Origin: Aliirhizobium smilacinae
GTDB taxonomy: Bacteria; Pseudomonadota; Alphaproteobacteria; Rhizobiales; Rhizobiaceae
Length of the DNA: 64,000 nt
Assembly (NCBI RefSeq): GCF_006335145.1
Contig: NZ_VDMN01000006.1
Coordinates: 62,001 to 126,000, forward strand
Reading direction: 5' to 3'
In this document: positions 50,457 to 61,344 of the stretch, piece after piece
Layout: every line of letters begins with the position of its first letter
How positions within the stretch are numbered: position 1 is the stretch's first letter
The notes under the pieces: model-generated
Seen by the model: only the letters and a program-made list of their open reading frames with translations
What the model was told of the DNA's origin: nothing
The model's database searches: none
Made by a program: the position numbers and the translations under genes

Positions 50457-51793
50457 TGCAGGCGAGCCTCGACAGTTTCGGCCGTATCAATCGCCATTCC
50501 AGGCAGGCCATCGCCTTCGAACAGGCGGTGCATGCGTTGCGTGACGGCATGGCTGGCCGATCCGATCTGCTGGCTTTCGGAAACGGAAAGTCCTATGGCG
50601 ACAGCTGCCATAACGATGCCGGTTCGCTTGTTCAGATGCGGCAGCAGAGGTCGGTGCTTGGTTTCAATGTCGAGACAGGCATCGTGGAGGCGGAAGCCGG
50701 GATCTCGCTGGAAGAACTGATCGCCCATATCGCTCCCCACGGATTTTTCCTGCCCGTGACGCCGGGTACCCGTTTTGTTACGCTCGGCGGCTCGATCGCC
50801 AATGACGTTCACGGCAAAAACCACCACCGTTCCGGCACGTTCGGCTGCCATGTCGAAAGCTTCGAACTGCTGCGTTCCGATAGTCACATCTATCGCTGCA
50901 GCACTACGGAAAATCCGGACCTGTTTTCGGCGACGATCGGCGGGCTCGGCCTGACGGGTCTTATCCTGTCCGCGCGACTGAAGCTGATGAAGGTCGGCTC
51001 GCTCGACATCGACGAGACGGTAACCGCGTTTTCCAGCCTTGAAGGTTATTTCGATCTGGCGGCAGATGCCGACGAGGAGAACGAATATTCCGTCGCCTGG
51101 CTGGATCAGCTGGCATCCGGCAAATCGGCCGGCCGCGGCGTGCTGATTACCGGCAATCACGCGGAGAACGGCAATTTTCGCACCGAAGGCGTAAAGGCAA
51201 AGCTCGGCGTTCCGTTCGAACTGCCTTTCTCTGCGTTGAACCGGGTAAGCCTTGGGCTGTTCAATACGGCCTATTTCAACGTCAACCGGCTGAAGTCTGC
51301 TCCGCATCTGGCGGGCTACGGCAAGTTCTTCTATCCGCTCGACGGTGTCGGAGACTGGAACCGGCTCTACGGCCCGTCCGGTCTCTACCAGCATCAGAGC
51401 GTCATTCCGTTCGAAGCCGGGCGCTCCGTTATTCCGGCCATGCTGGAAGCAAGCCGCAGAGCGGGATTGTCGTCCTTCCTCACCGTGCTGAAGCGTTTCG
51501 GCGATGTGCGGTCACCGGGCTTCATGTCGTTTCCGCGCCCCGGTTACACGCTGACGATGGATTTTCCCAATCACGGCGAGAAGACGCTGGCGCTGCTGAC
51601 GCGTCTCGATCGCATGACGCTCGATGCCGGCGGGCGGGTCAATCCCTACAAGGACAGCCGCATGAGCGCGGAAGTGTTCAAGGCCGGTTTTCCGCAATGG
51701 CCGCAACTGGAAAAGCTGCGGGACGAAAGTTTCTGCTCGGATTTCTGGCGCCGGACGGCGCTTGTCACGGATCACCCACGAGGACAGTCATGA
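50456..51793 (+). CDS. DprE1-like FAD-dependent polyprenylphosphoryl-ribose oxidase
   Basis: A 445-residue flavoprotein. The FAD-binding half shows 'AFGNGKSYGDSCHNDAGSL' and 'TLGGSIANDVHGKNHHRSG', matching the hallmark SYGD and VHGKNHH motifs of mycobacterial DprE1; the C-terminal half is a D-arabinono-lactone oxidase-like domain. DprE1 oxidises the 2-hydroxyl of polyprenyl-phosphoribose on the way to the arabinose donor. The ATG at 50456 overlaps the UbiA stop; a GTG one codon earlier is possible. It also overlaps the next gene by ATGA. The tight coupling to a DPPR-synthase-like gene makes this function likely. Confidence 0.88.
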   Translation: MQASLDSFGRINRHSRQAIAFEQAVHALRDGMAGRSDLLAFGNGKSYGDSCHNDAGSLVQMRQQRSVLGFNVETGIVEAEAGISLEELIAHIAPHGFFLPVTPGTRFVTLGGSIANDVHGKNHHRSGTFGCHVESFELLRSDSHIYRCSTTENPDLFSATIGGLGLTGLILSARLKLMKVGSLDIDETVTAFSSLEGYFDLAADADEENEYSVAWLDQLASGKSAGRGVLITGNHAENGNFRTEGVKAKLGVPFELPFSALNRVSLGLFNTAYFNVNRLKSAPHLAGYGKFFYPLDGVGDWNRLYGPSGLYQHQSVIPFEAGRSVIPAMLEASRRAGLSSFLTVLKRFGDVRSPGFMSFPRPGYTLTMDFPNHGEKTLALLTRLDRMTLDAGGRVNPYKDSRMSAEVFKAGFPQWPQLEKLRDESFCSDFWRRTALVTDHPRGQS

Positions 51794-52206
51794 AATATAT
51801 TCCGTTCATCCTCTTCACGGTGCTGACCAATGCGGCGGCGCAACTGCTTTTGAAGCAGGGCATGCTGTCGCTCGGACCACTGAGCTTTTCCGCCGATACG
51901 ATCGTCCAGCGGATTTTCCAGATCATCTTCAATCCATGGGTCTTCTTCGGGCTCGCGACTTTCGTCATCTCAATGGCGTCGCATCTCTATGTGCTGAGCA
52001 AGGTCGATCTGTCCTTCGCCTATCCCTTCCTCAGCCTCGCCTATGTCGCCGTCGCGGTTCTGGCATGGCTTTTGTTCAAGGAAGATCTCGGGGCGCTGAA
52101 GATTGCCGGTATCGCCTTCATCTGCGTCGGCACGGTGCTGATCGCGCAGAGCGGACACAAGGAAACGGCGGACCAGACGGCGTCTCTCGAGCGAACCCAT
52201 TCCTGA
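51790..52206 (+). CDS. Small EamA/SMR-like membrane protein (ArnE/ArnF-type candidate flippase)
   Basis: A 138-residue protein with four hydrophobic helices ('FILFTVLTNAAAQLLLKQG', 'WVFFGLATFVISMASHLYVL', 'YPFLSLAYVAVAVLAWLLF', 'IAGIAFICVGTVLIAQS'). The 'AAQLLLKQG' and 'FAYPFLSLAYV' stretches are typical of small multidrug-type proteins and the ArnE/ArnF undecaprenyl-phosphate-aminoarabinose flippase subunits. In this operon it is a good candidate to flip the lipid-linked pentose to the periplasm. The start overlaps the DprE1-like stop (ATGA). A short polar tail ends the protein. Confidence 0.82.
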   Translation: MKYIPFILFTVLTNAAAQLLLKQGMLSLGPLSFSADTIVQRIFQIIFNPWVFFGLATFVISMASHLYVLSKVDLSFAYPFLSLAYVAVAVLAWLLFKEDLGALKIAGIAFICVGTVLIAQSGHKETADQTASLERTHS

Positions 52207-52248
52207 CCAACACGAATTAGAACCGACAGAACGACGGGGATTAAAACC

Positions 52249-53259
52249 ATGAGACATATCATTTTCGGCGGAGACGGTTTCGTAGGGCGTCATCTCGCAC
52301 CGAGACTGCAGGCTGCAGGTCACGAGGTCATCGTCGCCGATATCGCCAAGAGCGATCTTGCGCATTACCGCGACATCCGTTTCGACACCGTCGATGTGAC
52401 CGATCCCGCCTCGATCGCCAGAGTCGGCATCAAGGCCGATGACATGGTCTACAATCTCTCGGCCAAGATGTTGTCGCCGTTGCAGGTGCGGGCCAAGCGG
52501 CATGATTTCTTCTTCCCGGTCAATTATTACGGCACCGAGAACATCATCAAGGCGATGGACCAGGCCGGCGCCACGTCGCTCGTCCACTTCACCACCGACA
52601 TGGTCTACGGGCATACCTTTGTCTGGCCGCAGACGGAGGAACATCCTGTCGCGCCGCTCGGCGAATACGGCCTGTCCAAGCTGAAGACCGAGGAGCTGGC
52701 AGCCGATTGGCGCGAGCGCGGCATGAAGATTTCGTTGTTCAGGCCGCGCTTGATCATCGGCCCAGGCCGCCTTGGTATTCTGGCCAAACTCTTCAAGCTG
52801 ATCGACAATAATCTTCCCGTCCCGATGATCGGTTCCGGCAAGAATCCCTACCAGTTCATCTCGGTCTTCGATTGCGCCTCTGCCGCTCATGCCGCTTTCA
52901 CGGCAGGTGTGCCGAACGAGGTCTACAATCTCGGTTCGCTCAATCCGCCGCCGGTGAGAAAGCTGCTCGGCGATCTGGTCAAGCATGCGGGTTCGAAGTC
53001 GATCCTCTTGCCGACACCGGCATGGGCGGTGAAGCGTACGCTCGATCTATTCGACCTGATCAACATGCCGATCATGGATCCGGAACAATATCTGATTGCC
53101 GACGAAATGTGCGTTCTCGACGTGTCCAAGGGCGAGCGCGAGCTCGGCTGGGTGCCGCAATATCGCGACGAAGACATGCTGATCGCCGCTTATTCCGAAT
53201 ATCGCAAGGGACTTGCCGGCGGTTCGCAGGACAATGTCACCCACGCCAAGGCAGCCTGA
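52249..53259 (+). CDS. Extended SDR (NAD-dependent epimerase/dehydratase family)
   Basis: A 336-residue Rossmann enzyme with the dinucleotide loop 'IFGGDGFVGRHLAPRLQ' and the catalytic YxxxK as 'YGLSK', with the serine/threonine in 'VHFTTDMVYG'. In mycobacteria the keto product of DprE1 is reduced by the classical SDR DprE2; here an extended SDR takes the corresponding place, and might do that step or act on a nucleotide sugar. It follows the small membrane gene by 42 bases with a GGGG site, in the same operon. Confidence 0.85.
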   Translation: MRHIIFGGDGFVGRHLAPRLQAAGHEVIVADIAKSDLAHYRDIRFDTVDVTDPASIARVGIKADDMVYNLSAKMLSPLQVRAKRHDFFFPVNYYGTENIIKAMDQAGATSLVHFTTDMVYGHTFVWPQTEEHPVAPLGEYGLSKLKTEELAADWRERGMKISLFRPRLIIGPGRLGILAKLFKLIDNNLPVPMIGSGKNPYQFISVFDCASAAHAAFTAGVPNEVYNLGSLNPPPVRKLLGDLVKHAGSKSILLPTPAWAVKRTLDLFDLINMPIMDPEQYLIADEMCVLDVSKGERELGWVPQYRDEDMLIAAYSEYRKGLAGGSQDNVTHAKAA

Positions 53260-53270
53260 GGGAAACAACA

Positions 53271-54734
<1,464 letters not shown>

Positions 54735-54751
54735 AACTTTCGGAGATGAGG

Positions 54752-56446
54752 TTATTTGAGGCTGGGAGATAATCCCGGCCTCAAATTGTTTGAAGCGAGG
54801 ATATCGGGGCGCAGAAGCAAGTCCCAGCACGGATGAATCTGCACGACGGTGCGGCCTTTGAGGGCCTCCTGATAGTGCGCCTCAAGCATGCGGCGCCCCG
54901 TGGTAAGGGGGCATTTCGGCCGCAGGACCGCCGCCGTTTCTTCGACCGAGCGGATGGTTTCCTCGGTCAGCGGCGGAACGGTGCGGTAAGGATCTGCGCC
55001 GATCTGGATATGCTTTGTCGCATCGCGATTCAGCAGCCAAGCGAAGGGATTGGTGAAGTCGAGGGTCATCAGGCTGTCTAACCGGACATTGTTTTTTGCC
55101 TCGAACGCCTTCAGGGATTCCACCAGGCTGTTGGCCGAGATGATCCAGTAGAGCTGGAAATCGAGCTCGGAGTAATATTGCCAGCTTGGCAACTGCCCGT
55201 GGGCAGATAGATCTGCATAGGCGGCGGCGTAATTCTCGTAGTGGGTTTCCAGAAAGATCGCGCGGTCGATGATTTCCTGCCGCTGTGAAACCTGCTGCAT
55301 GTTTCTCACCTCCGGCAGGTGCAACCTTTCGTATGTCGGTGCCACGACGGCGGCACGCAGCGTCTTATGCGCCACCTTGGTGAAGGTGGGAATGACGCAG
55401 AATGCAGCCAGCGCAAGAACCGCCATTCTGGGGCCTTGCTCAAGAGGCCGGATGCGCTCGAAGATCATCAGCATCACCGGCCAGATGAAGATGAACTCCT
55501 GGCTGCCCGTATTCTGCGTCTCGAATATCACGCCACCTGCCGTCACGACCGACAGCCACCAGAAACTATGATCGAAAAAGCGGATGCTTCGGTCGGCTCG
55601 CGTCCAGTCTATCCAGATCAGCACAAGCGCAAGAACGCCAACAGGCAGCAATACGTCGAGCTTCAGGGATGCAACCGTCAGGAAGCGGGTAAGAAGCGAG
55701 CCCTCATTCATGGTGGCGAGCTGAGCGATGTCACGCAAATAGGCCGAGACCATGCCGGTTGTCAGTTCGGCAATTGCGAGCGGGACAAGGAAAATTATGA
55801 CTGCAAGGATGCAATAGCGCAGCGAAATTCTGCCGGACAGCAGTGCCAGAAGGCCAAACAAGCCGCCGACGAGAAAGCCTGTGATCTTGGTCAGGAACAG
55901 GGCCAGCATCGCGCCAGCAACAAGGACGGCCATTCTGCGGCCGTCCTTCAAAAAGACGAGGCCGCTGGTCAGGACATACAGGAAGATGACGCTATGGCGA
56001 TTGTATATGCCGAAACCGTCCAGTGTCGGGAACGGGTGGTAGGCGCTGACATTGGCAGGAAAGGTGGCAAAAACGAGGAATGGCACAAGGAGCGCGAAGG
56101 CATAGGCTTTGCTCTGCCGGGTCGTCTCTGCAAGCACTGGCGCGAAAAGCGGAATGGCGACTGGCAGAATGCACCATTGCGCCAAGAGAAGCGGTTGCGC
56201 ATTTTCGAACAGCTTCAAGCCTGCAGCAAAGAGATAGTAGGGTAGTGGCCCGACGGGGGTCGAGAAATCGACGCTCGGAACTTGCCCCATCCATATCCGT
56301 TGCGCTGCATCAAGGTAGAGATAAGTGTCCCAATACATCGGCCCGATCGGTATCGAAATCGGTATAGATAGGAGAGCAACCAGGGGAACAATCGCTGCAA
56401 TTATCCAGAAAACCGGTAGGGAAAAAATGCTGCGGAGAGGAAACAT
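54752..56446 (-). CDS. Polytopic GT-C-like glycosyltransferase
   Basis: A membrane protein of about 564 residues with ten or more helices in its first 390 residues and a soluble C-terminal part. The first loop, 'WDTYLYLDAAQRIWMGQ' followed by 'VPSVDFSTPVGPLPYYLFA', has the form shared by polyprenyl-phosphate-sugar-dependent GT-C enzymes (ArnT, PMT and related). Such enzymes use lipid-linked monosaccharides on the periplasmic side, so it may use the donor made by the convergent operon. The ATG at 56446 is chosen because the upstream 22 codons look non-coding; AGAGG lies about 12 bases before it. The family level is uncertain. Confidence 0.78.
   Translation of the reverse strand: MFPLRSIFSLPVFWIIAAIVPLVALLSIPISIPIGPMYWDTYLYLDAAQRIWMGQVPSVDFSTPVGPLPYYLFAAGLKLFENAQPLLLAQWCILPVAIPLFAPVLAETTRQSKAYAFALLVPFLVFATFPANVSAYHPFPTLDGFGIYNRHSVIFLYVLTSGLVFLKDGRRMAVLVAGAMLALFLTKITGFLVGGLFGLLALLSGRISLRYCILAVIIFLVPLAIAELTTGMVSAYLRDIAQLATMNEGSLLTRFLTVASLKLDVLLPVGVLALVLIWIDWTRADRSIRFFDHSFWWLSVVTAGGVIFETQNTGSQEFIFIWPVMLMIFERIRPLEQGPRMAVLALAAFCVIPTFTKVAHKTLRAAVVAPTYERLHLPEVRNMQQVSQRQEIIDRAIFLETHYENYAAAYADLSAHGQLPSWQYYSELDFQLYWIISANSLVESLKAFEAKNNVRLDSLMTLDFTNPFAWLLNRDATKHIQIGADPYRTVPPLTEETIRSVEETAAVLRPKCPLTTGRRMLEAHYQEALKGRTVVQIHPCWDLLLRPDILASNNLRPGLSPSLK
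54754..54786 (+). terminator. Terminator overlapping the end of the convergent gene
   Basis: ATTTGAGGCTGGGA (54754-54767) pairs with TCCCGGCCTCAAAT (54773-54786) over 14 base pairs with one wobble, loop GATAA, followed by TGTTTG. It starts 20 bases past the aminotransferase stop and lies within the last codons of the GT-C-like gene on the other strand. Confidence 0.75.
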
Positions 56447-56721
56447 GCTGGTTATCTGCCTCTTGAAATAGTTCGTGGCACCATTTCCGCGCCCGTGCGG
56501 CCGGCACGTCAAATGAAACGCAACCCTGTTGATCAGGCCAATATTTCTGGTCTGATACTTAGTCTACATAATATAATTAATTCATTATCACTGTCCGGGT
56601 GCGATGTTTGGCCATCGTTTAATGCGTTCGCACTAATCTATGCTTTACGGACTTCGCGAAATCCCGCAGTTGGTCATGCCAATCGCCGGTACTGGTATCG
56701 ACGCAGAAATGCTGCACGATA

Positions 56722-57005
56722 CTGGAGCTGAAGGATTTCTATGTGATCAAGCTGAACGAGGCGTTCGCTTCGCTAGGCATCGCGATCTTACGCGAACTTG
56801 GGCTGGCGGAGGGTGCCGAACACATCACTCCGAATGGCGGAGCGATTGCATTCGGCCATACCCTCTGTCTATGGGGAGCAGGATATCGTGGACTACGGCA
56901 CTGGAGCCTTCCCTGCGAAAGGGGCGCTATGCGCTCGTGACCATGTGTGCCGGGGTCGGGCAGGGCCGTGGCGCTGGAATGGTTATAACCAGCGCCACGT
57001 GCGTT
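56722..57005 (+). pseudogene. Frameshifted C-terminal remnant of an acetyl-CoA/beta-ketoadipyl-CoA thiolase
   Basis: One plus-strand frame reads LELKDFYVIKLNEAFASLG and then 'HITPNGGAIAFGHTL', the NEAF and GGAIAxGHP motifs of thiolases. After a shift between about 56863 and 56873, another frame continues with 'MGSRISWTTALE' and 'GRYALVTMCAGVGQG', the SGxRI and CxGxGQG motifs. The histidine (GH) and cysteine (MCAG) of the active site are both recognisable. The N-terminal three quarters are missing, so this is a decayed fragment, nearest to PcaF-type thiolases. It runs into the 3' end of focA. The 275 bases before it (56447-56721) hold no recognisable gene. Confidence 0.8.
56967..56999 (-). terminator. 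Hairpin at the 3' end of focA
   Basis: CGTGGCGCTGG (56967-56977) and CCAGCGCCACG (56989-56999) form an 11-base-pair stem around an 11-base AT-rich loop, about 12 bases past the focA stop. There is no T-run. It lies inside the thiolase remnant. Confidence 0.55.
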
Positions 57006-57010
57006 TGTGA

Positions 57011-57916
57011 TCAGTGATGGGGCTTGCCCGGACGGCGGTAGATGAACCAGTAGACGCCACCCACGAGAAGTGCTCCGCCCACCCAGTTGCCGGCGGTTAC
57101 GACCGCGAGATTGGTGAGAACACCGCTCAAGGGGATTTCGCCCGGTGCATGGCCGGTGGCGGTCCAATAACTTTCAGGCGCGCCGTAACGGATCATCAGG
57201 CCGAGGCTGAGATAATACATGTTGGCGACGCAGTGCTCGAAGCCTGCAGCGACGAAGGCGGTCACCGGGAAAACGATGGCGAGAATCCTGTCGGCGACCG
57301 TGCGTCCAGCCAGCGCCAGCCATACGGCGAGGCAGACGAGGATGTTGCAGAGAATGCCAAGCGAAAAAGCCTCCACGACCGGCAGTGCAGACTTTGCTTC
57401 GGCGTAGTGCATGGCAGCGATGCCGATTGCATTGTTGCCGAACGTGTACTGCCCCGAGAAAAATACGAGGCCGGCGATGACGACCGCACCCACCAGATTG
57501 CCGAGCCAGACGAGCACCCAGACGCGAACCATGCGTCTGGTGGCGATACGGCGGCTTGCCCAGGCCATGACCATCAGCATGTCGCCGGTGAAAAGCTGGG
57601 CGCCACCGATCAGAACCAGAATGAGGCCGAGCGAAAAGCTCAGCCCGGCCAGAAGCCGGGTGAGACCGTAGGACATTATTCCATCGGCGCCCGCGACCGT
57701 TGTCGTCGCGAACATGGCGCCGAGACCGATGAAGGCACCGGCGAGAACCGCCAGACCCAGCAGGGTCAGCGTGTCATAGCTGGCTTTCTTGACCCCCATT
57801 TCTTCCGCCGCGATGGCAATCGCGTCCGGCGTCAGGGAGCCGCCTGCCTCCGGCCCTCGAAAGAAGGCCGAAGTCATCTTGTCCCGGCTTTCCGGGTCCT
57901 GCTGGACGATGTTCAT
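57011..57916 (-). CDS. focA: Formate/nitrite transporter family channel (FocA-like)
   Basis: A 301-residue protein with six membrane helices. The FNT fold shows as 'GAFIGLGAMFATT', 'GGAQLFTGDMLMV', 'LGILCNILVCLAVWLA' and the conserved histidine in 'FEHCVANMYYLSLG'. FocA channels carry formate made by pyruvate formate-lyase across the inner membrane. The start overlaps the pta stop by ATGA, so the two are translationally coupled. It is the last gene of the fermentation operon. Nitrite transport is less likely because the neighbours make formate. Confidence 0.9.
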   Translation of the reverse strand: MNIVQQDPESRDKMTSAFFRGPEAGGSLTPDAIAIAAEEMGVKKASYDTLTLLGLAVLAGAFIGLGAMFATTTVAGADGIMSYGLTRLLAGLSFSLGLILVLIGGAQLFTGDMLMVMAWASRRIATRRMVRVWVLVWLGNLVGAVVIAGLVFFSGQYTFGNNAIGIAAMHYAEAKSALPVVEAFSLGILCNILVCLAVWLALAGRTVADRILAIVFPVTAFVAAGFEHCVANMYYLSLGLMIRYGAPESYWTATGHAPGEIPLSGVLTNLAVVTAGNWVGGALLVGGVYWFIYRRPGKPHH

Positions 57917-60063
57917 GCGTTCACAGCGTCCTTCCGCGCCGGCTCGGAACCAGCACCACCCTCTGCGGCCGACTGCTGATCGGCCTGGATTGCGGTGAGG
58001 GCGATGGTGAAGACGATGTCGTCGACGAGAGCGCCGCGCGACAGGTCGTTGACCGGCTTGCGCAGGCCCTGCAGCATCGGGCCGACGGAAACGACGTCGG
58101 CGGAGCGCTGAACGGCCTTGTAGGTGGTGTTGCCGGTGTTCAGATCGGGGAAGACAAAGACGTTGGCACGGCCGGCAACCGGGCTGTCCGGTGCCTTGGA
58201 ACGGCCGACGCTTTCGACGCTTGCCGCATCGTACTGGATCGGTCCGTCGATCAGCAGATCCGGCTTGCGCTGTTTGGCAAGCGCGGTTGCCTCGCGCACC
58301 TTGTCGACATCACCGCCGGTGCCCGACGTGCCGGTCGAATAGGAGATCATCGCAACCCGCGGGTCGATGCCAAAAGCCTTTGCCGTGTCGGAGGACTGCA
58401 GCGCGATCTCCGCCAGCTGTTCGGCCGTCGGGTTCGGGTTGATGGCGCAATCGCCATAGACCAGAACCTGGTCGGGCATCAGCATGAAGAAGACCGAGGA
58501 GACGATGCTCTGGCCGGGTTCGGTCTTGATCAGCTGCAGGGCGGGACGCACCGTGCTGGCCGTGGTGTGGACCGCACCGGAGACGAGACCATCGACTTCG
58601 CCGACCGCCAGCATCATCGTGCCGAGGACGACAGTGTCTTCCAGCTGGGCGATCGCCTGGGGAGGGGTCATGCCCTTGGACTTGCGCAGCTCGACCATGG
58701 CATCGACGTAATTGGTGCGCACGGCCTGCGGATCGAGGATTTCGAGATCGTCAGGCAGTTCTATATCCTGAGCCTTGGCCATCATCTGGATGACGTCGGG
58801 GCGACCGAGCAGGACGCAGCGGGCAATACCCTTGCGGTGGCAAATCACTGCGGCAGCAAGCGTGCGGGGTTCCTCGCCCTCGGGAAGGACGATCCGCTTG
58901 TTGGCGCGGCGGGCACCTTCGATCAGGTGATTGCGGAAGCGCGGCGGCGACAGGCGAGCTTCGGTGGAGGTACCGATGCGATCACGCAGGGAAGCGGTAT
59001 CGATATGTTCGGCGACGAAGTCGATGACCTTTTCCATGTGCTGGCTGTCGTCTTCGCTGACATGGTAGCTGAGATGCGACAGGCGCGAGGCGGTGGCATA
59101 GGTATCGTCTGGCGTGGACAGGATCGGCAGGATGTTGCTACCGACCGAGGCCATCAGTTCTGCAACGGGATCGGCGAGTGGTGCGCCGCAGGTGAGCAGC
59201 AGGCCGGCAAGCGGTACGCCGCGGCTATGGGCCAGCGCCGAGGCAAGTGCGATGTCGCTGCGATCGCCGGGCATGACGACCAGAGTTTCGGGACGCAGCC
59301 GGTCGATCATCTTTTCGACGGAACGGGCGCCGACGACGATCTCGCGTACCCTGACGGCATCGAGACCGGTTCCCTGTACGACGCTCAGATCAAGCGAGGA
59401 GACGAGATCAGACAGGCGTGGCGTGTTCAGGTTCGGCTCGTAGGGGATGGCGCCGAGGATGGTCGAGGAGGCAAGGCCGAAGGGGACCAGAGCCTCTTTC
59501 AGCCGATCGCGATCGGCATTCACCTTCGTCTTGTTGATCATCAGACCGAGAAGCGGCGAGTTTCCTTCGCGTGCATACTGGCGATGGATCAGGGCAACCG
59601 TTTCGGCGATGAACTTCGGGTCGTAATCGACGCCGCTCAGCACCGGAATGACGTCAGCGCCCAGGCTGCGCACGATCTCGACATTGAGGCGCAAGGCGAT
59701 CTGGGCGCTGGCAAGCGGGATCAGACCCTCGACGACGACGACGTCATGATCGGCGCGCAACGCTTCCGTCATCGTCGCGACATCCTCGAGCAGGGCCGCG
59801 AGGTCGCCCTTGCGGATCTGTTCTTCCGCCCGTTCGAACGGAATGGGATCCGGCGAGTTGGTCATGCACAGGGTGCGGGCGAAATGGCTCGATGTGTCGA
59901 TGCCTTTTTTCGGGCTCCTGCCTTCAGATCTCGGCTGGGCGATGGGCTTGACGAAGGCGACCTTCATGCCGTCGCGTTGCAGTGCCCTCACCAGGCCGAG
60001 CGAAAGCGACGTCAGGCCGACATCCTGCGCTGCCGCAGCGAGAAAAATTATACGTGCGCACAT
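57913..60063 (-). CDS. pta: Phosphate acetyltransferase, long three-domain form
   Basis: The 716-residue protein has the enterobacterial-type layout: an N-terminal P-loop-like domain ('AQDVGLTSLSLGLVRAL', 'KVAFVKPIAQPR'), a middle DRTGG domain ('PETLVVMPGDRSDIALAS'), and the C-terminal catalytic domain (about 370-700) with 'VLPEGEEPRTLAAAVICHR' and 'GLVSGAVHTTASTVRPAL'. It interconverts acetyl-CoA and acetyl phosphate. Many rhizobia have only the short catalytic form, so the long form is notable. AAGGA precedes the ATG. It lies 69 bases after ackA and overlaps focA. Confidence 0.96.
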   Translation of the reverse strand: MCARIIFLAAAAQDVGLTSLSLGLVRALQRDGMKVAFVKPIAQPRSEGRSPKKGIDTSSHFARTLCMTNSPDPIPFERAEEQIRKGDLAALLEDVATMTEALRADHDVVVVEGLIPLASAQIALRLNVEIVRSLGADVIPVLSGVDYDPKFIAETVALIHRQYAREGNSPLLGLMINKTKVNADRDRLKEALVPFGLASSTILGAIPYEPNLNTPRLSDLVSSLDLSVVQGTGLDAVRVREIVVGARSVEKMIDRLRPETLVVMPGDRSDIALASALAHSRGVPLAGLLLTCGAPLADPVAELMASVGSNILPILSTPDDTYATASRLSHLSYHVSEDDSQHMEKVIDFVAEHIDTASLRDRIGTSTEARLSPPRFRNHLIEGARRANKRIVLPEGEEPRTLAAAVICHRKGIARCVLLGRPDVIQMMAKAQDIELPDDLEILDPQAVRTNYVDAMVELRKSKGMTPPQAIAQLEDTVVLGTMMLAVGEVDGLVSGAVHTTASTVRPALQLIKTEPGQSIVSSVFFMLMPDQVLVYGDCAINPNPTAEQLAEIALQSSDTAKAFGIDPRVAMISYSTGTSGTGGDVDKVREATALAKQRKPDLLIDGPIQYDAASVESVGRSKAPDSPVAGRANVFVFPDLNTGNTTYKAVQRSADVVSVGPMLQGLRKPVNDLSRGALVDDIVFTIALTAIQADQQSAAEGGAGSEPARKDAVNA

Positions 60064-60132
60064 TGAGAATTATCCTTCTGTATGTTCGCGGTCATTATGA
60101 ATTGATTGAAATAGAGCGATCCGTTTCGGCGG

Positions 60133-61344
60133 CTATGCTGCGGTCGATGTTGCGACGGCTTCCAGCGTGTCGTGAGCGATCATCCATTCCTCGTTGGTGG
60201 CGATGACGGCAGCGGCTGCCTTGCTATCCTTCGAGGTGATGACACCGCAACGTCCGCCGAACATCTGGCCGTTGGTTTCAGCATCGAGTTTGAGACCGAG
60301 AACCGCAAGGCGGTCGATCGTCCGCTGACGCATCGTTGCCGAATTTTCGCCGATACCGCCGGTGAAAATCACGGCATCCAGGCGATCGAGCGAGGTTGCG
60401 AGACCGCCGATGTAACGAGCCAGCCGATGCACGAAAACGTCCAGTGCCAGCTTTGCGCCTTCATGGCCCTCCTTTTCGGCATTTTCCAGCGTGCGGCAAT
60501 CGTTGGACAGGCCGGACAGGCCAAGCAGACCGCTCTTGCGGTTGAGCAGGGTGTCCAGTTCATCGATCGTCAGGCCATCTTCACGGGCGATATGGAAAAG
60601 CGCCCCGGGATCGATATCGCCGGAGCGGGTACCCATGACAAGACCTTCAAGCGGGGTGAAGCCCATCGACGTATCGACGCTCTTGCCGTTCAATACTGCG
60701 GTTGCCGAAGCGCCATTGCCGAGATGGGCAATAACCAGGCCATGATCATTCGGGTCGAGGCCGAGAAGCTCGATGGCTTCCGCTGCGACGAAGCGGTGGC
60801 TGGTTCCGTGGAAGCCGTAACGGCGAACGCCGAGGTTGCGATAGCAATCCTGCGGGACGGCATAGGTGAAGGCAGCCTGTGGCATGGTGGTGTGGAAGGC
60901 GGTATCAAAGACCGCGGCATGCGGAACGTTGGGCAGCGCCGCCATTGCCGTTCTTACGCCGAGGATGTTTGCAGGGTTGTGCAGGGGAGCGAGGTTGGAA
61001 AGCGCATCCATCTCGCGCAGGATCTCATCGGTAACAAGTGTGGAAGCGGTAAAGCGCTCGCCGCCATGAACCATGCGATGGCCAACTGCAACAACCGAGC
61101 TTAGCCAACCCTTCTGATCCAGAATGCCGAGGAGCTTCTGCAAGGCTACGTCATGGCTTCCTCCATCCAGCGATATTTCCGTCTTTTCGCCCTTTTCCTT
61201 GACGACCAGCCGGCTTTCCGGCTGACCGAGGTTTTCAGCCAAAGCCGAAAGAAGCGGTTCGCGGCCCGTGCCTGCGAAAACGCCGAACTTCACGGAAGAG
61301 CTGCCGCAGTTCACAACGAGAACGAGCGAACGAATATCGATCAT
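60133..61344 (-). CDS. ackA: Acetate kinase
   Basis: The 403-residue length is normal. Signature segments are 'LVVNCGSSSVKFGVF', 'GHRMVHGGERF', 'RRYGFHGTSHRFVA', 'AHLGNGASATAVLNGKSVDT' split at the family loop, and 'IFTGGIGENSA'. It converts acetyl phosphate and ADP to acetate and ATP, giving substrate-level ATP when respiration is limited. The ATG at 61344 (MIDIRSLV) has AAGGA eight bases upstream; a start six codons earlier lacks this. It lies between pflA and pta. Confidence 0.96.
   Translation of the reverse strand: MIDIRSLVLVVNCGSSSVKFGVFAGTGREPLLSALAENLGQPESRLVVKEKGEKTEISLDGGSHDVALQKLLGILDQKGWLSSVVAVGHRMVHGGERFTASTLVTDEILREMDALSNLAPLHNPANILGVRTAMAALPNVPHAAVFDTAFHTTMPQAAFTYAVPQDCYRNLGVRRYGFHGTSHRFVAAEAIELLGLDPNDHGLVIAHLGNGASATAVLNGKSVDTSMGFTPLEGLVMGTRSGDIDPGALFHIAREDGLTIDELDTLLNRKSGLLGLSGLSNDCRTLENAEKEGHEGAKLALDVFVHRLARYIGGLATSLDRLDAVIFTGGIGENSATMRQRTIDRLAVLGLKLDAETNGQMFGGRCGVITSKDSKAAAAVIATNEEWMIAHDTLEAVATSTAA

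Noticed and set aside
58567..60066. Plus-strand open frame of 499 codons opposite pta
   Set aside because: Antisense shadow of the long pta gene, with a composition typical of such frames.
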